Source: Paraflavitalea devenefica (GTDB taxonomy: Bacteria > Bacteroidota > Bacteroidia > Chitinophagales > Chitinophagaceae). From it: a DNA stretch of 64,000 nucleotides. The notes under the pieces are model-generated. The model was not told where the DNA came from, ran no database searches, and worked only from the letters and a program-made list of their open reading frames with translations. Shown here piece after piece: positions 1 to 8,778 of this stretch. Within the stretch, counting starts at the first letter, position 1; each line of letters begins with the position of its first letter. Position numbers and translations under genes: made by a program. Location: assembly GCF_011759375.1 (NCBI RefSeq), contig NZ_JAARML010000003.1, positions 806,001 through 870,000 on the forward strand. Reading direction: 5' to 3'.

Positions 1-495
1 ATAACTTCCGTTTTCCAATGCTGCTTGTAAAGCCACCGTATCTAAACCGATTTCCTTTCCCAGTGCAACAAGTGTTTCATAATCATCTATATTCTTTCCA
101 TCGGTAAAATAAGATCGGAACAGGGCTTCTTCCGCTTCGTTTTGTTTATTATATCCTTTTGCAAAATGAGTGAAGCGATGCGCGTTCAGCGAATTAGCTA
201 CAATGGATGTATCAAAATTATAAACCAGGCCCACCTGACTGGCCAGTTGGGTTACGTAGTCATTCATGCCTTTCGCCTGCTCCACGCTCATGCCTTTATG
301 TTCTGATAGAAATTGATGTACATTTTTATCGGTTTGTGTTTTCAATTCCGGTGCAAGTTGAAAACTTTTCCATACCAGTTCTACCTTGTCCTTATGGGAG
401 AATTGAGCTAAGGCAGCCTCAAATTTCCGTTTGCCGATATAACAGAAAGGGCACATTACGTCACTCCATATTTCAACCTTCATATTGTTTTCCAT
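1..495 (-). CDS. DsbA/FrnE-like thiol oxidoreductase, 3' part cut by the window edge
   Basis: Reading the minus strand from the ATG at 495 gives 165 codons that stay open to base 1, so the C-terminus lies outside the window. The protein starts MENNMKVEIWSDVMCPFCYI; the CPFC at residues 15-18 is the redox motif of the DsbA/FrnE subgroup of thioredoxin-fold proteins. These cytoplasmic proteins oxidise or isomerise disulfides, or act on small thiol adducts; no signal peptide is visible. A second in-frame ATG (483) sits just before the conserved KVEIWSD block and could be the true start. It is divergent from an HxlR-type regulator with two operator-like dyads between them, which suggests joint control by a redox or electrophile signal. 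The family is clear; the substrate is unknown. Confidence 0.9.
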   Translation of the reverse strand, partial: MENNMKVEIWSDVMCPFCYIGKRKFEAALAQFSHKDKVELVWKSFQLAPELKTQTDKNVHQFLSEHKGMSVEQAKGMNDYVTQLASQVGLVYNFDTSIVANSLNAHRFTHFAKGYNKQNEAEEALFRSYFTDGKNIDDYETLVALGKEIGLDTVALQAALENGSY

Positions 496-553
496 TGTCT
501 TATTGTTTCCTTCGTATTTGTTCAATACTATTTTTTATAAGGTAAAGGTATCC

Positions 554-561
554 TACCTTTG
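554..561 (+). promoter_or_regulatory. Bacteroidota -7 element (TACCTTTG) for the HxlR gene
   Basis: TACCTTTG fits the TAnnTTTG -7 consensus of Bacteroidota sigma factor promoters and points toward the HxlR gene. No good TTG -33 box is visible 19-21 bases upstream. The two dyads that follow would lie over the transcription start, as expected for autorepression. Confidence 0.45.
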
Positions 562-612
562 CTATACTTTAATAACCACTATACAAGTGTATAGTGCTAT
601 ACTTTAGTATAG
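562..612. promoter_or_regulatory. Two tandem perfect dyads, likely HxlR operators
   Basis: ACTATAC-AAGT-GTATAGT (578-595) and CTATAC-TTTA-GTATAG (597-612) are perfect inverted repeats, each with a 4-base spacer, lying side by side. A third half-site, CTATACTTTA, lies at 562-571. All share the core CTATAC. HxlR-family proteins are dimeric winged-helix regulators that bind such dyads in divergent promoters, so these are probably the operators of the neighbouring regulator; binding is inferred. Confidence 0.65.
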
Positions 613-621
613 CAGTTAAAA

Positions 622-1023
622 ATGCAAATGAAAATGAGCAGAATATCAAAAGCGGAGCAGGTAAAAAATTGTCCGGCAGAATTTGTATTAGCCGTAAACG
701 ACACCTTGAATGTATTAAATGGCAAATGGAAGCTGCCGATCATCGTCTCGTTGCTACTGGGTAAGAAACGGTTCAAAGAAATGGAAAGGATGATCCCAAA
801 GATCAATCCCCGTATGCTTTCCAAAGAATTGAAAGAGTTGGAGGTAAACGGTATCATAACCCGTACTGTTTACAATACCTTGCCGCTTACAATAGAATAT
901 GAACTGACCAAATCAGGTACTTCGCTCGATGGAGTGATGAATGCCATGATAGCCTGGGGCTTGCAGCATCGTAAAAGGGTCATTGGCAAAAACCGGAAGA
1001 TGGCCGGTAGCCAGCAGGCTTAA
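622..1023 (+). CDS. HxlR-family winged-helix transcriptional regulator
   Basis: 133 residues. The region from about residue 12 (NCPAEFVLAVNDTLNVLNGKW) to residue 115 matches the HxlR/MarR-like winged helix-turn-helix, including the GKWKLPIIVSLLLG helix and the recognition region KINPRMLSKELKELE followed by the wing TIEYELTKSG. A second ATG (634) is a possible start. Members of the family often sense aldehydes, quinones or hypochlorite through a conserved N-terminal cysteine; a cysteine is present at about residue 17. It is divergent from a DsbA/FrnE-like gene across tandem dyads, which suggests autorepression and control of that enzyme. The effector cannot be told from sequence. Confidence 0.92.
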   Translation: MQMKMSRISKAEQVKNCPAEFVLAVNDTLNVLNGKWKLPIIVSLLLGKKRFKEMERMIPKINPRMLSKELKELEVNGIITRTVYNTLPLTIEYELTKSGTSLDGVMNAMIAWGLQHRKRVIGKNRKMAGSQQA

Positions 1024-1138
1024 ACAATACACTTTGTAAAAACCAGCATTTCGACATACGGCATGCTGCTTTTCAGGATGCCCATCACAGAAACCTACAC
1101 CTTCCGCCTTGGCTCGTGTCCCCACGAACCAACATAAC

Positions 1139-1552
1139 CTACGCTTCATCCAGAGGATGACCTATCTCCCAAATATGCCCGAACGGGTCCACCAGCTTTC
1201 CGATTCGCCAGTCTTCTTCTGTCGTGACGGGGCATACCTGCGTAGCGCCGGCTTCCAGGGCCCGGTTGAAAACAGCGTCCGGATCACTAACCACAAGGAC
1301 AATGCGAACCGGGCTTCCGCCAATACTTTCGGGACTTAGATTATTAAATGCCGGCTCTTCGTCACCAACAAAAAACACGGCGTCTTCAATGGCAAGCTTC
1401 GCCGACAACTTACCATCAGGCCCTTCGTACCGTTCTACTGTAGCAGCGCCGAGCCCGGTGGTATAAAATTCAACCGCCCTGGCGCCATTCTTAACGACCA
1501 AAAAAGGAGCAATCGTAGTCAGCCTGCCGGGGCTCTTTTGATGACTGGTCAT
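1139..1552 (-). CDS. VOC-superfamily (glyoxalase/PhnB-like) protein
   Basis: From the ATG at 1552 the product is 137 residues: MTSHQKSPGRLTTIAPFLVV and onwards. The segment TIAPFLVVKNGARAVEFYTTGLG, the middle VFFVGDEEP and the C-terminal LVDPFGHIWEIGHP follow the paired beta-alpha-beta-beta-beta units of the vicinal-oxygen-chelate fold, and the final DPFGHxWEIG is typical of PhnB/glyoxalase-like members. An upstream ATG at 1648 would add 32 residues with no family resemblance, so the shorter start is preferred. These proteins bind a metal and act as lyases, dioxygenases or drug-binding proteins; the substrate here is unknown. It stands alone, with the HxlR gene ending just upstream of its 3' end. 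Confidence 0.85.
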   Translation of the reverse strand: MTSHQKSPGRLTTIAPFLVVKNGARAVEFYTTGLGAATVERYEGPDGKLSAKLAIEDAVFFVGDEEPAFNNLSPESIGGSPVRIVLVVSDPDAVFNRALEAGATQVCPVTTEEDWRIGKLVDPFGHIWEIGHPLDEA

Positions 1553-1706
1553 AGGCAAAGTTTTAGCTAATAAAGATACCTCATTAATCAGGATCCCGCA
1601 GTGTCTAATAACTGCATACCGGCGTTTTATTTTTATCATTTTTTGCAAAAGCGATCACCCGTATTGAGTCTCTCCCGTACTATAGCTACGTTTGTGTGAA
1701 AAGAAC

Positions 1707-1794
1707 AGTATAGTGGAAGCATGGTGGTAGTATGGGGGAAGCATAGCTGAAGCATACCCGAAGCATACCAATAGCATGCTAATAGCGTAAAACG
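1707..1794 (+). repeat. Array of eight 11-bp imperfect tandem repeats
   Basis: Cutting the sequence every 11 bases from 1707 gives agtatagtgga, agcatggtggt, agtatggggga, agcatagctga, agcatacccga, agcataccaat, agcatgctaat and agcgtaaaacg. The first four columns (AGYA) and the T at column 5 are nearly constant and the rest drifts. Unit length does not vary. The array lies in the 873-base gap between the VOC gene and susC and encodes no plausible protein. Confidence 0.8.
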
Positions 1795-1946
1795 AAATTG
1801 TCAGCGACTTATGAAAAAGTGGCACGGTAGCTGGCGCCCCTGCAACAAGGCTCTTTACAGGAAGAGGTGAACAGACAAACGGCAGCGGACAAAAAAAGAA
1901 GTCAGTAAAATTGAAACATAGTATCGGAATGAGGGAGCAAGGGTAT
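1795..1946. other. Spacer between the two facing 11-bp arrays
   Basis: About 150 bases with no open reading frame of note. It contains tagctggcgccc near 1829; a related aactggcgccc occurs just beyond the second array near 2093, so short flanking words are shared. No promoter or known RNA is recognised. Confidence 0.4.
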
Positions 1947-2045
1947 GTATAACTATAGGTCAGCTAAAGATACTCTATAGATACTCTATACCTGGACTAT
2001 GGGAACTCTATACCTAAGCTATACCTACGCTATACCTAAGCTATA
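1947..2045 (-). repeat. Second array, nine 11-bp repeats in the opposite orientation
   Basis: Units ending at 1957, 1968, 1979, 1990, 2001, 2012, 2023, 2034 and 2045 include gatactctata (twice), ggaactctata, cctaagctata (twice) and cctacgctata. On the minus strand these read tatagcttagg, tatagcgtagg, tatagagtatc and so on. In a shifted phase the first array reads catagctgaag, catacccgaag, cataccaatag. Both therefore fit YATAnnnnWRG, and the two arrays face each other across about 150 bases. Confidence 0.8.
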
Positions 2046-2425
2046 GTTGACCCATTTCTCGAAAATCAGCGGTTTTAGCCAAAAACAGCAGGGCAACTGG
2101 CGCCCGTATACCAAAGCTCCCTCAAATTGGCGTAAGTAGGCAGCCTGGCTTCTGTACCAGGTATACTTGTGCCTTGCGAAAATCCGCCTGCAGAAAAATA
2201 GATATAAGAACAGCAAGTTTCCTCTTCCTTATCTTCATATGTAAGTACATATTGGTATTTATGCCTCTATATGTATACAAGTATATATTATTGATAATTA
2301 GTGATATATAATTATTTTAATTTTCTTTCCAATAAAAATTTGGTAGTGAATACACTTAATTGTAACTATGTACATACATATAGGAAAGCTCATCCCTGAC
2401 TAATTAAACCAGAACTAACTAAACA
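2046..2425. other. AT-rich noncoding region upstream of the utilisation operon
   Basis: The stretch from about 2220 to 2390 is strongly AT-rich, with many TATA and GTACATA words, and precedes susC. It is the likely promoter region of the operon, but no full TTG-N19-TAnnTTTG match is seen. There is no adjacent ECF sigma/anti-sigma pair of the kind that often controls SusC genes. Confidence 0.4.
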
Positions 2426-5400
2426 ATGAACGATATGCGCCAATTCTCCACCTGTCTGCGGGTACGATACCTCAGCTTGATCTTCCTTTTCCTGTATTCG
2501 GCCGGCAATGCCCTTGCCCAGGCGCCTGCAAAAGTGACCGGCACTGTCGTAGATGCCAAGGGCGCTGCCTTGCCCGGCGTAGCGGTGACCATCAAACACA
2601 ACGCTACTGCTGGTACTACTACCGGGGAAAATGGGACCTATGCCATCACCGCCCCCGACACGGCCACACTCCTGTTTTCCTTTGTAGGCTTTACAACAAA
2701 GGAAATAAAAATTGGAGGCCGTAAGATCATCAACATTACCTTGGAGAGTAAGAACGATTCCCTCGGTGAAGTCGTAGTGGTAGCCTATGGTACACAGAAA
2801 AAGGAAAGCATGGTCAGCGCCATCACCACCATATCGCCCAAAGAGATCAAAGGCCCCACCAGCAACCTCACCACCATGCTGGCCGGCCGTATCTCCGGCC
2901 TGATCTCCTACCAGCGCAGTGGAGAGCCCGGGGCCGACAATGCCTCCTTCTTTATCCGCGGCATCACCACCTTTGGTTCAGGCAAATTGGACCCGCTCAT
3001 CCTCATTGATGGTATGGAATCCAGCGCCACCACACTGGCCCGCCTGCAGCCCGATGACATTACCGGCTTCTCCGTCTTAAAAGATGCGGCGGCTTCCTCC
3101 CTCTATGGGGCGCGGGGAGCCAATGGCGTTATACTCGTCACCACTAAATCAGGTAAAGTAGGGGAGACAAAACTCAGTGCCCGCTTTGAAAACTCCATAT
3201 CCTCCAATACACAGAACTTCCGCCTCGCCGATAACATCACCTACATGCAATTGGCCAATGAGGCCGCTTTAACCCGTAATCCGCTCGCGCCATTACCGTA
3301 TAGCCAGAATAAAATTGACCATACCATCGCCGGCGATAATCCTTTTCTCTATCCCAACAATGATTGGATGGGTAGCCTCATCAGGGACTACACCAGCAAC
3401 CAGCGCATCAACCTCAACATCAGCGGAGGGGTCAACAGGGCGCAATACTATATTGCTGCCACAGCCAACCAGGACAATGGCATACTCAAATCACAACCAG
3501 GCAACAATGTTAACAACAACATCAAGCTCAGGAGTTACCAGGTACGCGCCAACATCAACGTCAGGTTAACCAACACCACCGAAGGTATTTTCAGGATATC
3601 GGGCGATTTTGATGATTACAATGGTCCCATAGGTGGAGGCGGCACTGTATTCAACAGCGTATTAAATGCCAATCCCGTACTGTTCCCCGCGGCTTATCCG
3701 GCTGCTGCGCTGCCTTCTGCAAAACATCCCTTATTTGGCAATGCGCCGCGCGGGTCAAACGGGGACGTATATACCAATCCGCTGGCTTCCATGGTATCCG
3801 GCTTCCAGCAGTACAGCACCTCTACCCTCAACCTCCAGTTGGAATTGAAGCAGGATCTCCGGTTCATTACCGAAGGTCTCTCGGCACGGGCCATGGTATT
3901 TACCAAACGCTATTCATACTTCGACCTCAGCCGCCAGTACAATCCGTACTACTATGCGGCCAGCCCTTCGCTCACCGATGGCAAAGGCTACGTGCTCACG
4001 CTCTTAAATGCGGCCAACGCTACTGAATACCTCAACTACAGGGAAGGCGGAAAAGTCACCAATACCGCTACCTACGGTGAACTGGCAGTGAACTACAACC
4101 GTGTTTTCAACAAAGTGCACAGCATCGGCGGTCTGCTCATTGGCATACAAAGGAACTACCTCACCGGTAATGCCGGTGATCTCCAGGCGTCACTTCCTTT
4201 CAGGAACCAGGGCTTGTCGGGCCGGTTCACCTATGGTTATGACAACCGCTACCTGCTCGAAGCAAACTTTGGCTACAACGGCTCAGAACGCTTTGCCAAA
4301 AACAACCGCTTCGGTTTCTTCCCTTCCATAGGCCTCGCGTGGAACGTGAACAACGAGCGTTTCTTTGAGTCCTTATCAGGCTCCATCACCAGGCTCAAAC
4401 TGCGCGCTACCTACGGCCTGGTGGGCAATGACCAGATCGGTAATGCAAGCGACAGGTTCTTCTACCTGTCCAACGTAAACCTGTCGGATGGGAACTACGG
4501 GGCCTACTTTGGCGAGAACTTCAACTACTACAAACCGGGGATCACCATTTCAAGATATGCCAACACCGACATCACCTGGGAAAAATCGAAAAAGGTGAAC
4601 ATTGGATTAGACCTTGGCTTATGGAATGCCCTCAACATAACCCTCGATGCCTACTATGAGCGCCGCAGCAACATCCTCATGCAACGGGCATACATAGCTT
4701 CCACCATGGGGCTCACAGCGCCGGTCAGCGCCAATGTGGGCGTGGCATCTGGCAGGGGGATAGATGTGGCGGTGGATTACAACAAAACATTTGGCGCTGC
4801 CTGGCTGCAGGCAAGAGGCACCTTCACCTATGCGGCCAGTGAACTCCTCGTTAATGAAGAGCCCAGCTACCCGGCCAACATGCAATACCTCTCGCGGGTA
4901 GGCCACTCATTGGCTGAAGCCTATGGCCTCATAGCAGAACGGCTCTTTATAGATGACGAAGATGTGCAGAACTCCCCCAGGCAAAACTTCGGAGAGGTCA
5001 GGGGAGGTGATATCAAATACAAAGACCTGAATGGCGACGGCCAGATCACAGACCTCGATATGGTCAACGGACTGGGCTATCCCACCGTGCCGGAGATCAT
5101 CTATGGCTTTGGTTTTTCTTTCGGGTACAAAAACTTCGACATCAGCACCTTCTTCCAGGGCTCTGCCAGGTCGTCTATCTTCGTTGATCCGTCGGCCATA
5201 TCGCCCTTCGTGGCCAATGGGGCCAGTCAGCACGGTTTGCTCAGCGTCATCGCCAACGACCACTGGTCCGAAGACAACCGCAACCTCTACGCCTTCTGGC
5301 CACGGCTGGGCCTTTCACAAAACGAGAACAACAACAAACCCTCCAACTGGTGGATGCGCAACGGTGCTTTCCTGCGCATGAAGACCGCGGAGATCGGGTA

Positions 5401-5578
5401 CAACGTCAAAGAAAAAGCCCTGAAAAAATACCGCATAGCAGGCTTGAGGTTATATGCCAACGGCACCAACCTCTTTTTGATCAGCGCTTTCAAGCTCTGG
5501 GACCCCGAACAGGGTGGTAACGGACTGGGCTATCCCGTGCAGCGCGTATTTAACATCGGGATCAACGTTCAATTGTAA
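2426..5578 (+). CDS. SusC/RagA-family TonB-linked outer-membrane transporter
   Basis: 1050 residues. A signal peptide occupies about residues 1-32 (…YSAGNALAQ). Next comes a carboxypeptidase-regulatory-like domain (about 36-110: KVTGTVVDAKGAALPGVAVT), a TonB-box-like segment ending AYGTQKK (120-126), a plug domain with FFIRG and DPLILIDGMES, the LKDAAASSLYGARGANGVILVTTK signature near 215-240, and a long beta-barrel ending in INVQL. SusC proteins import oligosaccharides across the outer membrane with their SusD lid and are driven by TonB. Lack of a long N-terminal extension suggests no direct anti-sigma signalling through FecR. It is the first gene of a five-gene operon ending in a GH92 mannosidase, so an alpha-mannoside is the likely cargo (inference). 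ATG 2435 is an alternative start. Confidence 0.97.
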   Translation: MNDMRQFSTCLRVRYLSLIFLFLYSAGNALAQAPAKVTGTVVDAKGAALPGVAVTIKHNATAGTTTGENGTYAITAPDTATLLFSFVGFTTKEIKIGGRKIINITLESKNDSLGEVVVVAYGTQKKESMVSAITTISPKEIKGPTSNLTTMLAGRISGLISYQRSGEPGADNASFFIRGITTFGSGKLDPLILIDGMESSATTLARLQPDDITGFSVLKDAAASSLYGARGANGVILVTTKSGKVGETKLSARFENSISSNTQNFRLADNITYMQLANEAALTRNPLAPLPYSQNKIDHTIAGDNPFLYPNNDWMGSLIRDYTSNQRINLNISGGVNRAQYYIAATANQDNGILKSQPGNNVNNNIKLRSYQVRANINVRLTNTTEGIFRISGDFDDYNGPIGGGGTVFNSVLNANPVLFPAAYPAAALPSAKHPLFGNAPRGSNGDVYTNPLASMVSGFQQYSTSTLNLQLELKQDLRFITEGLSARAMVFTKRYSYFDLSRQYNPYYYAASPSLTDGKGYVLTLLNAANATEYLNYREGGKVTNTATYGELAVNYNRVFNKVHSIGGLLIGIQRNYLTGNAGDLQASLPFRNQGLSGRFTYGYDNRYLLEANFGYNGSERFAKNNRFGFFPSIGLAWNVNNERFFESLSGSITRLKLRATYGLVGNDQIGNASDRFFYLSNVNLSDGNYGAYFGENFNYYKPGITISRYANTDITWEKSKKVNIGLDLGLWNALNITLDAYYERRSNILMQRAYIASTMGLTAPVSANVGVASGRGIDVAVDYNKTFGAAWLQARGTFTYAASELLVNEEPSYPANMQYLSRVGHSLAEAYGLIAERLFIDDEDVQNSPRQNFGEVRGGDIKYKDLNGDGQITDLDMVNGLGYPTVPEIIYGFGFSFGYKNFDISTFFQGSARSSIFVDPSAISPFVANGASQHGLLSVIANDHWSEDNRNLYAFWPRLGLSQNENNNKPSNWWMRNGAFLRMKTAEIGYNVKEKALKKYRIAGLRLYANGTNLFLISAFKLWDPEQGGNGLGYPVQRVFNIGINVQL

Positions 5579-5583
5579 TGCTT

Positions 5584-5622
5584 GTCACCCTGAGCAATGT
5601 CACCCTGAGCTTGTCGAAGGGC
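5584..5622 (+). repeat. Partial REP-like element
   Basis: Gtcaccctgagc occurs twice in tandem (from 5584 and from 5599), and the second copy continues as ttgtcgaaggg. It is one of six elements in the window built on CCTGAGCTTGTCGAAGG. It lies between susC and susD and could form a small intra-operon hairpin that tunes their ratio; that role is inference. Confidence 0.7.
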
Positions 5623-5652
5623 TTTAATTAAACGACATGAATTAAACCGGTA

Positions 5653-7566
5653 ATGAACAAAAAAATGAAGACGATTACTTTCCCCCTACTTATAATAACA
5701 GGTATCCTTGCCATACAGGCATGCAAAAAAGGATACCTCGACATAGTGCCGGATAACGTGGCCACCATTGACAATGCTTTTGCCAACAGCATCGAAGCAG
5801 AAAAATACCTATATACCTGTTACACCTACCTGCCGCAGGAAGGACATCCGGATAAAAACCCGGCCTTCAGCGGCGGTGATGAAGCCTGGACCTACTGGCC
5901 CATGACAGAAGATTACTTCTTCCTCGATCCCTACAACATAGCCCGGGGAAACCAGAACCGTTCCAATCCCTACATGGACTACTGGCATGGTTTTGACAAC
6001 AAAACATTATGGCAGGGCATACGTACCTGCAACATATTCCTCGAAAACATAGATAAAGTAGCCGACCTCCAGCCCTACATCAAAGAGCGCTGGATAGCAG
6101 AAGCCAAATTCCTGAAAGCATACTATCACTGGTACCTCTTTCGTATGTACGGCCCCATCCCCGTTGTAGATAAAAACCTGCCGGTAACGGCAGCGCCGGA
6201 AGACATAAAAGTATACCGCCAGCCGGTCGATTCGGTGATCAACTACATCGCCAACCTGCTGGAGGAATCAGCAGCCGGTGACGACAACACCGGTTTACCC
6301 ATGACCATTACCAGTACATCTACCGAACTGGGGCGGGTAACCAAAGTAGCGGCCTTGTCTATCCGTGCGCGGGTGCTGGTCACGGCGGCAAGCCCCTTGT
6401 TCAATGGCAATACCGACTTTACCGGTTTAAAGGCCAACAACGGTGTCGCCTTATTCAATACCCAATACGATCCCTACAAATGGGGCAGGGCGGCCGAAGC
6501 TTGTAAAAAGGCCATTGACATGGCCAGCGCTGTAGGTATTAAACTCTATTATTTCAACGATGCTTTGTACGCGGTAGACCCGGCCACCAAAGTGGAAATG
6601 AACATCCGCAATGCAGTATGCGAGAAATGGAACAGCGAACTAATATGGGGCTCTACCGCCAGTGGTAATCCCACCTATTGGATACAGTTATTTGCCATTC
6701 CTCAGCTCGATCCCAATAACCTGAACCTTAACCTCAAGGGGAAACTGGCCCCGCCCTTAAAAATGGCGGAACTCTTTTACACCAAAAACGGCGTACCGAT
6801 CGAAGAAGATAAAACATGGAACTATGCCGACCGTTTTAAACTGCGCACTGTAACCAGCCTGGATACCGGTATGCAGGTGGGATACCAAACGGTAGGCCTG
6901 CATTTCGACAGGGAGCGGCGGTTCTATGCCGACATGGCCTTTGATGGATCGAAGTGGTTTATGAAAAACGGTAACTACAACATACAATCCAAATCCGAAC
7001 AGCACACCGGTAAAAAACAAAGCCGTTTATATTCAGTAACCGGGTACTATACCAAAAAGCTGGTCAACTGGAACCTCGTTTTTACGGCCAACAGTACCAC
7101 GGTGGAGTCCTATCCATGGCCCGTTATGCGCCTGGCCGATCTCTACCTGCTATATGCAGAAGCATTGAATGAATCGGGCGATCCGTCCACTGCCTTATCT
7201 TACCTCAATCAGATCAGGGCCAGGGCAGGTTTATCTTCCGTGGAAAACGCATGGTCTGCCTGGTCCACTAAACCTGGCAAATACACGACGGTAGAAGGCC
7301 TCCGCGACATCATACGCCAGGAACGCTTAATAGAAATGGCCTTTGAAGGAAGCCGCTTCTGGGATCTCCGCCGCTGGAAAACAGCGCCGCAGGTCTTCAG
7401 CGCGCCCATCTATGGTTGGGATATCTTGCAAACTACCTATGCAGACTATAACAGGAAAGTGTTACTCTATACCCCCCGGTTTGTAGCGCCAAGGGATTAC
7501 TTCTGGCCCATCAGGGAGTATAACCTGCAGATCAATCCCAACCTCGTGCAAAATACAGGTTGGTAA
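5653..7566 (+). CDS. SusD/RagB-family nutrient-binding lipoprotein
   Basis: 637 residues. A lipoprotein signal peptide ends in the lipobox IQAC with the acylated cysteine at about residue 24. The N-terminal YLDIVPDN…ATIDNAF and the C-terminal block with RLADLYLLYAEALNE, LNQIRARAGL, IRQERLIEMAFEGSRFWDLRRWK and WPIREYNLQINPNLVQNTGW are the standard SusD_N and SusD C-terminal signatures. The protein sits on the cell surface as a lid on the SusC barrel and binds the glycan. It is 74 bases downstream of susC in the same operon, with a REP-like element in the gap. At 637 residues it is longer than the usual 500-550, mostly in the middle part. Function is secure; the ligand is inferred from the GH92 gene. 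Confidence 0.96.
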   Translation: MNKKMKTITFPLLIITGILAIQACKKGYLDIVPDNVATIDNAFANSIEAEKYLYTCYTYLPQEGHPDKNPAFSGGDEAWTYWPMTEDYFFLDPYNIARGNQNRSNPYMDYWHGFDNKTLWQGIRTCNIFLENIDKVADLQPYIKERWIAEAKFLKAYYHWYLFRMYGPIPVVDKNLPVTAAPEDIKVYRQPVDSVINYIANLLEESAAGDDNTGLPMTITSTSTELGRVTKVAALSIRARVLVTAASPLFNGNTDFTGLKANNGVALFNTQYDPYKWGRAAEACKKAIDMASAVGIKLYYFNDALYAVDPATKVEMNIRNAVCEKWNSELIWGSTASGNPTYWIQLFAIPQLDPNNLNLNLKGKLAPPLKMAELFYTKNGVPIEEDKTWNYADRFKLRTVTSLDTGMQVGYQTVGLHFDRERRFYADMAFDGSKWFMKNGNYNIQSKSEQHTGKKQSRLYSVTGYYTKKLVNWNLVFTANSTTVESYPWPVMRLADLYLLYAEALNESGDPSTALSYLNQIRARAGLSSVENAWSAWSTKPGKYTTVEGLRDIIRQERLIEMAFEGSRFWDLRRWKTAPQVFSAPIYGWDILQTTYADYNRKVLLYTPRFVAPRDYFWPIREYNLQINPNLVQNTGW

Positions 7567-7605
7567 GGAGCCTTCTTCAAGGTCATTCACAAATAAAACG
7601 ATCAC

Positions 7606-8766
7606 ATGAAACGAATACACATACTTTTCTTCATAACGCTGCTCATCCTCAGCGCCTGCAAGCAGGATGTGCTCGGCCCTGCTGAAAAAGACAACGTGGC
7701 GCCCGGACAGGTAACCAACCTGGCCGTAGTAAACCTCAACGGTGCAGCCAAAATAAGTTACGAATTGCCGGCCGACCGCGACCTCTTATACGTAAAAGCG
7801 CTCTATACAACTAAGCAAGGTGTAAAGGAAACCAAAGTAAGCCGGTTCAACAGCAGTCTCACCGTAGAAGGCTTTGGCGATACTGCCGCTTACCAGGTAA
7901 GCCTCTACGCAGTAGATAAAAGTGAGAACGCTTCAGCGCCGGTACAGGTAACCGTACACCCTTTAACGCCTGCTGTTAAACTGGTGCGCGATAGCCTGGA
8001 GCTAAGTCCCGATTTTGGCGGTGTCAACGTCAAATTCACCAACCATACAGAGGAAAGCCTCGCAATAATAGTGCTGGCCAATGATTCACTGGGCCAGTTC
8101 TCCCCCATATACACGCATTATACCAACCTGCGCAAAGGCGATTTCTCTGTCAGGAACAGGCCATCCGTACCTACGCAGTTCGGTGTATACGTACGGGATA
8201 GATGGGGCAACCTGTCCGATACGCTCATCGTAACGCTGACGCCCTTATTTGAGGAATTGCTCGACCGCACAAAAATGAAAGGTGTGGTATTGCCAACAGA
8301 TGCGCCATTGGGACATGGCGGGAGCATCGCCGGTATCTTTGACGGCAATACAACCGGGGGGCATTACCATTCCAGTGACGCAGCCCGGATGCCGCAATGG
8401 TTCACCTTCGACATGGGTGTCACCGCCAAACTAAGCCGCCTCACCTGGTTCATGCGCCCCGGGTACTTCTATTCGCTGCACAATCCCCGCGTCATAGAAA
8501 TATGGGGTTCCAACAATCCCAGCCCCGACGGAAGCTTCGATGCAAGCTGGACATTGCTCACAGCTTATACGCAGATCAAGCCCTCCGGTTTACCGGAAGG
8601 ACAACTATCGCAGGCAGATACAGACGCGGCGCTGGCAGGAGAAACCCTGGTCTTCCCTTTAGATATACCCAAAGTTCGCTATATACGCTTCAAGACCCTC
8701 AAAAACTGGTCAAATGGTACCTATGTTAACTTCTATGAACTCATGTTGTGGGGAGATACCCATTAA
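7606..8766 (+). CDS. DUF4959/DUF5126/DUF5000-type surface lipoprotein
   Basis: 386 residues with lipobox LSAC (Cys about 18). The N-terminal part (VAPGQVTNLAVVNLNGAAKI) resembles the fibronectin-III-like DUF4959 and the middle (SPDFGGVNVKFTNH) resembles DUF5126. From about residue 250 a discoidin-like DUF5000 region follows, with PQWFTFDMGVTAKLSRLTW, VIEIWGSNNPSPDGSF, IKPSGLPEGQ and VRYIRFKTLKNW. Such proteins are common in Bacteroidota glycan-utilisation loci directly after susD and are thought to bind glycan on the cell surface. Its last ~130 residues are clearly paralogous to the end of the next gene product. Domain names are from recall of these families; direct function is unproven. Confidence 0.85.
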   Translation: MKRIHILFFITLLILSACKQDVLGPAEKDNVAPGQVTNLAVVNLNGAAKISYELPADRDLLYVKALYTTKQGVKETKVSRFNSSLTVEGFGDTAAYQVSLYAVDKSENASAPVQVTVHPLTPAVKLVRDSLELSPDFGGVNVKFTNHTEESLAIIVLANDSLGQFSPIYTHYTNLRKGDFSVRNRPSVPTQFGVYVRDRWGNLSDTLIVTLTPLFEELLDRTKMKGVVLPTDAPLGHGGSIAGIFDGNTTGGHYHSSDAARMPQWFTFDMGVTAKLSRLTWFMRPGYFYSLHNPRVIEIWGSNNPSPDGSFDASWTLLTAYTQIKPSGLPEGQLSQADTDAALAGETLVFPLDIPKVRYIRFKTLKNWSNGTYVNFYELMLWGDTH

Positions 8767-8778
8767 AAAATACAACTG

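Noticed and set aside
207..545. 112-residue plus-strand reading frame
   Set aside because: It lies antisense to the DsbA/FrnE-like gene, whose minus-strand frame has a clear CPFC motif and typical family sequence.
1707..2045. CRISPR array
   Set aside because: Units are 11 bases with no spacers of constant length, no leader and no cas genes; this is not CRISPR-like.
2025..2216. 63-residue minus-strand frame beside the second 11-bp array
   Set aside because: Composition is unlike a protein of this genome and the frame partly runs through the array; no start context or neighbour supports it.
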